This document shows positions 5,368 through 10,141 of a stretch of DNA of 10,141 nt, piece after piece. Origin of the DNA: Bacillota bacterium. GTDB lineage: Bacteria > Bacillota > Clostridia > Christensenellales > Aristaeellaceae. The stretch is taken from the NCBI GenBank assembly GCA_023460055.1, contig JAEWRJ010000048.1:1-10141 (forward strand). Reading direction: 5' to 3'. The stretch's first letter is position 1; each line of letters begins with the position of its first letter. A program made the translations under genes and the position numbers. The notes under the pieces are model-generated. The model did no database searches, was not told the origin of the DNA, and was given only the letters and a program-made list of their open reading frames with translations.

Positions 5368-6810
5368 ATGCTGGACCAACACAAGGCCCCCGTCTGGGAA
5401 GCGCTGGAAGAAATGCGCCGGGAGAAACTTGTACCCTTTGACGTCCCCGGGCATAAGCGCGGACGAGGCAACAAGGAACTGATGGATTTTTTGGGCGAAC
5501 GCTGCCTGTCTGTGGATGTCAATTCCACCAAATACCTCGACAGCCTCTGCCATCCCACCGGCATACTGATGGAGGGCGAAGAGCTGGCCGCTGAGGCCTT
5601 CGGCGCTTCGGCGGCTTTTTTTATGGTTGGCGGCACCACCGCGTCCATCCAGGCGATGATCTTCTCCACCATCCGGGAAGGCGATCAGCTCATCCTGCCG
5701 CGCAACGTGCACCAAAGCGTGATCAACGCGCTGGTGGTCTGCGGCGGCGTCCCGGTATACATCAACCCCCAGACGAGCGAGCGGCTGGGCATCGCGCTGG
5801 GCATGTCGGTGAGCGATGTGATACGCGCCATCACGGCCAACCCCGGCGCCAAGGCGGTGTTTGTCAACAACCCGACCTATTACGGCATCTGCTCCAACTT
5901 GCGGGAGATCGTCAGCTGCGCGCACGCCCACGGCATGAAGGTGCTGTGCGACGAGGCGCACGGCGCTCACTTTTATTTCGGGGACGGCCTGCCCGTCAGC
6001 GGCATGAAGGCGGGGGCCGACATGGCCGCGGTCAGCATGCACAAATCGGGCGGCAGCCTGACGCAGTCAAGCTTTCTGCTGTGCGGGCCGGACCTGAATC
6101 CGGATTATGTGCGCCAGATCATCAACCTCACCATGACCACCTCAGCCAGCTACCTGCTGGTTTCCTCCCTGGATATATCCCGGCGCAGCCTGGCCCTGGG
6201 CGGGAAGGAAATATTTGAAAAAGTGAAGCAGTACGCTGCCTACGCCAGGGAGGAGATCCAGCAGATCGGCGACTATCTTGTGTATTCGGATGAGCTGATC
6301 AACGGCGATACCATCTTTGACTTTGACACCACCAAGCTTTCTGTCAACACGCGCGATCTGGGCCTGGCCGGCATAGAAGTGCATGACATCCTCCATGATG
6401 AGTATGACATCCAGATCGAGTTCGGTGACCTGAGCAACTTTTTGGCTTACATTTCCATCGGCGATAAAAACAAGAACATCGAGCGGCTGATCGGCGCGCT
6501 CTACGAGATCCGCCGCCGCTACAAAAAGCCCGGCGGCCAGGTCTTCAGCTATGAATATATGGCCCCGCAGCTGGTGCTGACACCCAGGGAGGCATTCTGG
6601 GCCAGGAAGCACTCGGTGCCTCTTGAGGAAGCCGCGGGCCTGACCAGCGCGGAGGCTTTGATGACCTACCCGCCGGGCATCCCCCTGCTGGCTCCGGGCG
6701 AGCGGATCACCCGGGAGATCGTGGATTTCATCCTCTCCTCCAAGGAAAAGGGCTGCGTACTGACCGGCACGCGCGATATCACAGCCCAGACAATACAAGT
6801 TGTAAGCTGA
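5368..6810 (+). CDS. speA: Arginine decarboxylase, Orn/Lys/Arg decarboxylase family (SpeA, Bacillus type)
   Basis: A 480-residue PLP enzyme that decarboxylates a basic amino acid, most likely arginine to agmatine, the entry to polyamine synthesis. Motifs: VPGHKRG at 26-32, PRNVHQS (111-117), NPTYYG (168-173), PLP-contacting DEAHG (195-199), Schiff-base Lys226 in SMHKSGGSLTQSS, and the C-terminal domain segments LTPREAFWA and MTYPPGIPLLAPGERIT. Length and these blocks match B. subtilis SpeA (about 490 residues) closely. The start is ATG 5368, with AAGGTGAT just upstream; an in-frame TTG at 5329 lies in the terminator T-run and is unlikely. speE begins 12 bases after the stop, which supports a polyamine role. 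Lysine decarboxylases share the fold and cannot be excluded by eye, but the Bacillus SpeA likeness and the speE partner favour arginine. Expression is probably controlled by the upstream attenuator. Confidence 0.9.
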   Translation: MLDQHKAPVWEALEEMRREKLVPFDVPGHKRGRGNKELMDFLGERCLSVDVNSTKYLDSLCHPTGILMEGEELAAEAFGASAAFFMVGGTTASIQAMIFSTIREGDQLILPRNVHQSVINALVVCGGVPVYINPQTSERLGIALGMSVSDVIRAITANPGAKAVFVNNPTYYGICSNLREIVSCAHAHGMKVLCDEAHGAHFYFGDGLPVSGMKAGADMAAVSMHKSGGSLTQSSFLLCGPDLNPDYVRQIINLTMTTSASYLLVSSLDISRRSLALGGKEIFEKVKQYAAYAREEIQQIGDYLVYSDELINGDTIFDFDTTKLSVNTRDLGLAGIEVHDILHDEYDIQIEFGDLSNFLAYISIGDKNKNIERLIGALYEIRRRYKKPGGQVFSYEYMAPQLVLTPREAFWARKHSVPLEEAAGLTSAEALMTYPPGIPLLAPGERITREIVDFILSSKEKGCVLTGTRDITAQTIQVVS

Positions 6811-6822
6811 GGTATAGAGCGT

Positions 6823-7671
6823 ATGTCATTTTGGTTTTCTGAAAGCCACACGGATAATGTAAAGCTGAACATCATGGTGGATGCCCAGCTGTATTCCAAA
6901 ACCAGCAATTACCAGAAGATCGACATCTTTCAGAGCCGGGAGTTCGGCCGCGTGCTGACACTGGATGATGTGATCGTGCTGACGGAGAAGGATGAGTTTA
7001 TCTACCATGAGATGCTGATCCACCCGGCGATGGCCGTGCACCCCAAGGTAAAAAAAGTACTGGTGGTAGGCGCCGGTGACGGCGCCGCGCTGCGCGAGCT
7101 GTGCCGCTACCCGGATATCGAATCCATTGACCTGGTGGAGATCGACGGCACCCTGGTGGATGCCTGCCGTGAATACCTGCCTACCTGCTCCGTCGGCTAC
7201 CAGGACCCTCGCGTCAATGTGCACATCCAGGACGGGCTGAAATTCATCCGCAAGCTGCAGGACGTGTATGATCTGATCATCGTGGACTCAACCGATCCCT
7301 TCGGCCCGGGCGAGGTCCGCTTTACCAAGGAGTTTTACGGCAATTGCTACAAAGCCCTTCGGGAGGACGGCGTCATGATCAACCAGCATGAGAGCCCCTT
7401 TTACTCCTATGAGGCCGACGCCATGAAGCGCGCCCACCGCCGCATACAGGAGAGCTTTCCCATCCACAGGGTCTACCAGGCGCACATCCCCAGCTATCCC
7501 TCCGGCCATTGGCTGTTCGGCTTTGCCAGCATCACCTTTGACCCGCTGGAGCATCTGGAGGCGGATCGGTGGAACGCGCTGAACATCAAGACACGCTACT
7601 ATAATACGGATCTGCACAAGGGGGCGTTTTATCTGCCCAATTATGTCAAAGACATGCTTGGGGAGAAGTGA
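6823..7671 (+). CDS. speE: Spermidine synthase family aminopropyltransferase
   Basis: A 282-residue cytosolic enzyme that transfers the aminopropyl group of decarboxylated SAM to putrescine (or another amine), releasing methylthioadenosine. Visible are the N-terminal beta domain, DEFIYHEMLIH (57-67), the nucleotide loop GAGDGA (83-88), Glu106 in DLVEIDG, Asp137, catalytic Asp155 in VDSTDPFGPG, and the C-terminal KTRYYN...HKGAFYLP block. The loop reads GAGDGA where most members have GGGDGG, a mild variation. The start is ATG 6823. GAGG lies 10 bases upstream and overlaps the speA stop, so translation is probably coupled. Neither speD (source of decarboxylated SAM) nor speB (agmatinase) is in the window, so they must be elsewhere if the route is the classical one. 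Related aminopropyltransferases may accept agmatine or longer amines, so the acceptor is not certain. Confidence 0.92.
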   Translation: MSFWFSESHTDNVKLNIMVDAQLYSKTSNYQKIDIFQSREFGRVLTLDDVIVLTEKDEFIYHEMLIHPAMAVHPKVKKVLVVGAGDGAALRELCRYPDIESIDLVEIDGTLVDACREYLPTCSVGYQDPRVNVHIQDGLKFIRKLQDVYDLIIVDSTDPFGPGEVRFTKEFYGNCYKALREDGVMINQHESPFYSYEADAMKRAHRRIQESFPIHRVYQAHIPSYPSGHWLFGFASITFDPLEHLEADRWNALNIKTRYYNTDLHKGAFYLPNYVKDMLGEK

Positions 7672-7721
7672 CACCGGGCTCTAGACGATCAGCACGATAG
7701 GAGCCTTGAGGGAGACGGGAA

Positions 7722-8288
7722 ATGAAGCACACCCACATCATCCTGCTGCGCGGCGTGATGCCCACAGGCAAAAACAAGGTGCCGATGGCGCGGCTGCGCG
7801 AGATCACCCTGGAAGCGGGCTACGGCAGGGTACAGACCTGGATACAGTCCGGCAATCTGCTGCTGGAAAGCGAAAAAGATAAAGAAGAAACAGCGGAGCA
7901 CATCCGCCGCCTGATCAGGGAACGGATCGGCCCCGATCTGGCCGTGATCATCCGAAGTCCTGAAGAAATTCTGCGCGCTCTGCGGGAATGCCCCTTTCAA
8001 ACGGGCTTCCTGCCGGAGCGCGTTTTTTATGCCTTCCCGCAATCGCCGCTGACAAGGGAGGCCATCGCCGGACTGCAGGCCCTGGTTTTTGATGGGGAAG
8101 AAGATCTGCGCATGGGCCCCGGCTGCCTGTACCTGTATATCCCCGGCAGCGCCGCCCGCACCAGGCTGAACAACGCGCTGTTGGAGCGGATCAGCAAAAC
8201 CGCCTTCACGACCCGCAACCTGAACACGTTAAGCCGGCTGGTACAGCTGTGCAGCGCCGGCGGGGAGCCGTCTGACAGCAATCAATAA
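7722..8288 (+). CDS. DUF1697 family protein
   Basis: A 188-residue protein of the uncharacterised DUF1697 family. Recognisable features are the N-terminal block ILLRGVMPTGKNKVPMARLR (7-26), the next block YGRVQTWIQSGNLLLES (34-50), and the C-terminal TTRNLNTLSRL, the usual TTRNxNT signature. It lacks a signal peptide and membrane segments, so it is cytoplasmic. The start is ATG 7722, with GAGGGAG 7 bases upstream. It follows speE by 50 bases with no terminator between, so it probably shares the speA transcript, although the link with polyamines may be incidental. No catalytic function is established for the family. The first block usually reads LLRGINVGG; here it is LLRGVMPTG. The TAA stop lies inside an inverted repeat that extends toward the next gene. 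Confidence 0.9.
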   Translation: MKHTHIILLRGVMPTGKNKVPMARLREITLEAGYGRVQTWIQSGNLLLESEKDKEETAEHIRRLIRERIGPDLAVIIRSPEEILRALRECPFQTGFLPERVFYAFPQSPLTREAIAGLQALVFDGEEDLRMGPGCLYLYIPGSAARTRLNNALLERISKTAFTTRNLNTLSRLVQLCSAGGEPSDSNQ

Positions 8289-8331
8289 CGGATTGCTATG
8301 CGCGCCGCCCGGAATCGTGGTATTATTGATT
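8280..8331 (+). repeat. Perfect 9-bp inverted repeat between DUF1697 and the sensor gene
   Basis: AATCAATAA (8280-8288, including the DUF1697 stop codon) is the exact reverse complement of TTATTGATT (8323-8331), 34 bases away. The right arm overlaps the putative -10 at 8321-8326. The arms are AT-only apart from one C/G and no T-run follows, so this is not a typical terminator; an operator or chance are the alternatives. Confidence 0.4.
8318..8326 (+). promoter_or_regulatory. Putative extended -10 promoter of the GGDEF sensor gene
   Basis: TGGTATTAT fits an extended -10 (TGnTATAAT with one mismatch). I find no good -35 at the right distance, which extended -10 promoters tolerate. Transcription from about 8333 would leave a ~98-base leader before ATG 8431. 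Confidence 0.4.
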
Positions 8332-8365
8332 CACAACAGAATGGGTAAATTAAAGCAAGGCATAA

Positions 8366-8422
8366 GGGCCCCGGCGCGGTGAAAAGCCGCGTTTGACTGA
8401 TGTTGACAGCGCTTCGGGGGGG
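8366..8422 (+). promoter_or_regulatory. Leader structure that could mask the sensor gene's ribosome binding site
   Basis: A hairpin CGCGG/CCGCG (8375-8379 with 8387-8391, extendable by two G-U pairs) lies inside a longer-range pairing of CCCCG (8369-8373) with CGGGG (8415-8419). The second element is part of the G-run 8416-8422, the only Shine-Dalgarno-like sequence for ATG 8431, 8 bases away. Pairing would therefore hide the ribosome binding site. I do not see the conserved cores of the GEMM c-di-GMP riboswitch. Confidence 0.35.
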
Positions 8423-8430
8423 AAAACGAC

Positions 8431-10141
8431 ATGAACATAAAGCCAATCATGACGCGGGTTTGCGTTCTGGCTGTCCTGATGATTCTCATCTCCCAGAACC
8501 GGATGATCATCGCGGACGCCTCAGTTTCTGAACCCGAAAGCGGCGCGGGGAACGCGATCAGCGTCGTGATGGATGACAACTATCCGCCCTATGTGTTCCG
8601 CGATGAGGAAGGCACGCTCAAGGGCATCCTGATCGATCAGTGGGATCTGTGGAGCCGTAAAACCGGCATCGAGGCCGCGGTCACGGCCATGAACTGGCCT
8701 GATGCTGTCAATGCCATGAGAAACGGCAGGTACGACGTGATCGATACTGTCTTTCTCAACGAAGAACGCGACGAATGGCTGGACTTTTCTGCCCCCTACG
8801 TCACGATCGACGTGGCGGTATTTCACGACAAGAACATAGGCGGCATCACCGATATACGTTCCCTGCGCGGCTTTTCCGTCGCGGTGAAAGCAGAAGACAA
8901 CAGCATACAGATGCTCCGGCAAAACGGGATCAGCGACATCGCCGAGTATCCCAGCTACGAAGCCATTATTGATGCCGCGAAGGAAGGCGAAACCCGCCTG
9001 TTCATCATGGATGAGCCGCCGGCGATCTACCTGCTGCACAAAAAGCAGATCGCGGAAGGGTTCAACAAAAGCGTCGCGGTGAATACCGGCGAGTTCCACC
9101 GCGCTGTCAAGAGCGGGGATGCCGCTATGCTCAGCCTGATCAGCGAGGGGTTTGGCCTGATCTCGCAGGCCGAATACCGGGCGATTGATGAAACCTGGTT
9201 TGGCCAGGCAAGCGGATGGCAGTACTCCGCGGAGTCCTTGCGGTATTTGGTGATCGGCTTGACCGCTGCCGGCCTTGTGATCCTGTTCATTGTCGTGTGG
9301 AATCACAGGCTGCGCCGGGCGGTGCAGCGGAAAACCAGCGAACTTCATCAGGAAAAGGAACTGATCAACGTCACCATCCATTCGATCCGGGACGGCGTGA
9401 TCGCGACAGATACCCGGGGCAGAATCACGCTGATCAATCCGGCCGCCCAGTCCCTGACCGGCTGGGGCGAAGACGCGCTGGGTCTGCCCGCGTCCGAGGT
9501 GCTTCGCCTGGTGGACGAAGCGACCGGGGAAGCGGTCATCTCCCCCATCGATCTGGTGCTGAAAACAGGTGAGCCGGCGACGCTGTCAGCCCGCGCGGCG
9601 GCGCTCAACCGTCAGGGTGAGATGATACCGGTCGCCGACAGCGCCTCGCCCATCCGGGACGAGAAAGGCCAGCTGCTGGGGGCGGCCCTGGTGCTCAGGG
9701 ACTTCCGGGAGGAAAAGGATTACCGAGCCCGCCTTGAACACATCATGAGCCACGATTCCATGACGGGGCTTTATAACCGCTGGTATACGGAGGAAGCGCT
9801 CAATCGCTATGAGCGGGAACCCGAGGATACCTGCGCCCTGATCATGGGCGACCTGAACGGGCTGAAGCTGGTCAATGACGCCTTCGGTCACCTGGCGGGC
9901 GACAGGATGATTCAAAAGGTGGCCGGCGCCATGCGGGACAGCTGCGGCCCCGATGACATCGTCGGCCGCTGGGGCGGGGATGAGTTTTTGATGATCCTGC
10001 CGAAGAAGGACGCGAAGGAGGCAGAGGCTGTCATCGAGCGCGTGACCGCGGCTTGCAAGGAGCAAAGCGAAGATATCAGCCCCTTAAGCATCGCGATGGG
10101 CTATGCCGTTAAAAATGGCCCGGAAGACGATATACACGCCG
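8431..10141 (+). CDS. Membrane diguanylate cyclase with SBP-type sensor, PAS and GGDEF domains (3' end outside window)
   Basis: 570 residues are visible and the frame is open at the right edge. The order is: N-terminal signal/anchor (about 8-22); SBP family 3 sensor (about 42-255) with DDNYPPYVF, carboxylate-type Arg113 in EERDEWLDFS and Asp194 in IMDEPPA at the amine-ligand position; transmembrane helix about 271-290; short linker; PAS domain from about 311 (RDGVIATDTRGRITLINPAA); GGDEF domain from about 440, with HDSMTGLYNR, metal-binding Asp474 in MGDLNG, NDAFGHLAGD, and the intact active site WGGDEF (GGDEF at 515-519). It should make c-di-GMP from two GTP when its extracytoplasmic domain binds a small molecule, probably an amino acid or amine. 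The inhibitory RxxD I-site is absent: the corresponding residues are GPDD. The start is ATG 8431 after a G-rich binding site. An EAL domain beyond the edge cannot be excluded. Confidence 0.93.
   Translation, partial: MNIKPIMTRVCVLAVLMILISQNRMIIADASVSEPESGAGNAISVVMDDNYPPYVFRDEEGTLKGILIDQWDLWSRKTGIEAAVTAMNWPDAVNAMRNGRYDVIDTVFLNEERDEWLDFSAPYVTIDVAVFHDKNIGGITDIRSLRGFSVAVKAEDNSIQMLRQNGISDIAEYPSYEAIIDAAKEGETRLFIMDEPPAIYLLHKKQIAEGFNKSVAVNTGEFHRAVKSGDAAMLSLISEGFGLISQAEYRAIDETWFGQASGWQYSAESLRYLVIGLTAAGLVILFIVVWNHRLRRAVQRKTSELHQEKELINVTIHSIRDGVIATDTRGRITLINPAAQSLTGWGEDALGLPASEVLRLVDEATGEAVISPIDLVLKTGEPATLSARAAALNRQGEMIPVADSASPIRDEKGQLLGAALVLRDFREEKDYRARLEHIMSHDSMTGLYNRWYTEEALNRYEREPEDTCALIMGDLNGLKLVNDAFGHLAGDRMIQKVAGAMRDSCGPDDIVGRWGGDEFLMILPKKDAKEAEAVIERVTAACKEQSEDISPLSIAMGYAVKNGPEDDIHA

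Noticed and set aside
4283..5368. 361-codon open frame on the minus strand opposite the binding-protein gene
   Set aside because: Its product is His-rich and of low complexity, typical of the antisense of GC-rich coding DNA; the plus-strand gene has a clear family, signal peptide and ribosome binding site.
5362..6798. Long minus-strand frames opposite speA
   Set aside because: Shadows of the decarboxylase gene with composition-driven His/Asp/Gly-rich translations.
7677..7705. 5-bp inverted repeat GGCTC/GAGCC between speE and DUF1697
   Set aside because: Short arms, a 19-base loop and no T-run; expected by chance and not a credible terminator.
8333..8430. GEMM c-di-GMP riboswitch before the GGDEF gene
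   Set aside because: The order and content of conserved GEMM segments are not present; only generic hairpins are visible.
8521..9381. 286-codon minus-strand frame inside the sensor gene
   Set aside because: The plus strand encodes a continuous, recognisable SBP-TM-PAS-GGDEF protein; the antisense frame has no recognisable domain.

Overview
The window looks like a chromosomal stretch from a fairly GC-rich (roughly 55-60 % in the genes) Clostridia-type Firmicute. The evidence is a Bacillus-type arginine decarboxylase, strong GGAGG-like ribosome binding sites, sigma-A-like promoters and an intrinsic attenuator-like terminator. The genus cannot be fixed from the sequence alone. The first ~470 bases are less GC-rich than the rest and hold only a short unrecognised gene and what may be the tail of another.

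Left half, minus strand (4120 down to 481). Four tightly packed genes read leftward: a class I aminotransferase, an iron-containing alcohol dehydrogenase-family oxidoreductase, a polar amino acid ABC permease and its ATPase. The stop of one gene abuts or overlaps the start of the next, so they form one operon. The substrate-binding protein of the same transporter type is transcribed divergently from 4334, sharing a ~210-base control region that holds a perfect palindrome and promoter-like motifs on both strands. The permease is interrupted by a single in-frame TAA where a Tyr codon is expected, so the uptake system may be inactive. The simplest reading of the cluster is amino acid uptake, transamination to a 2-oxo acid, then reduction to a 2-hydroxy acid.

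Right half, plus strand. A near-consensus promoter at 5182-5211 drives a ~150-base structured leader ending in a strong Rho-independent terminator, followed by speA (arginine decarboxylase) and speE (spermidine synthase family). A DUF1697 gene follows 50 bases later, probably in the same transcript. After a ~140-base intergenic region with an extended -10 motif, a palindrome and a possible ribosome-binding-site-masking structure comes a large membrane-bound sensor: extracytoplasmic substrate-binding-protein domain, one transmembrane helix, PAS, then GGDEF. It runs off the right edge.

The theme is amino acid and polyamine handling next to a c-di-GMP synthase whose sensor domain has the fold of an amino acid-binding protein. 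The points most worth following up are the structured attenuator in front of speA, the nonsense codon in the permease, and the possible amino acid-to-c-di-GMP link. I saw no tRNA, rRNA, CRISPR array, insertion sequence or phage gene.
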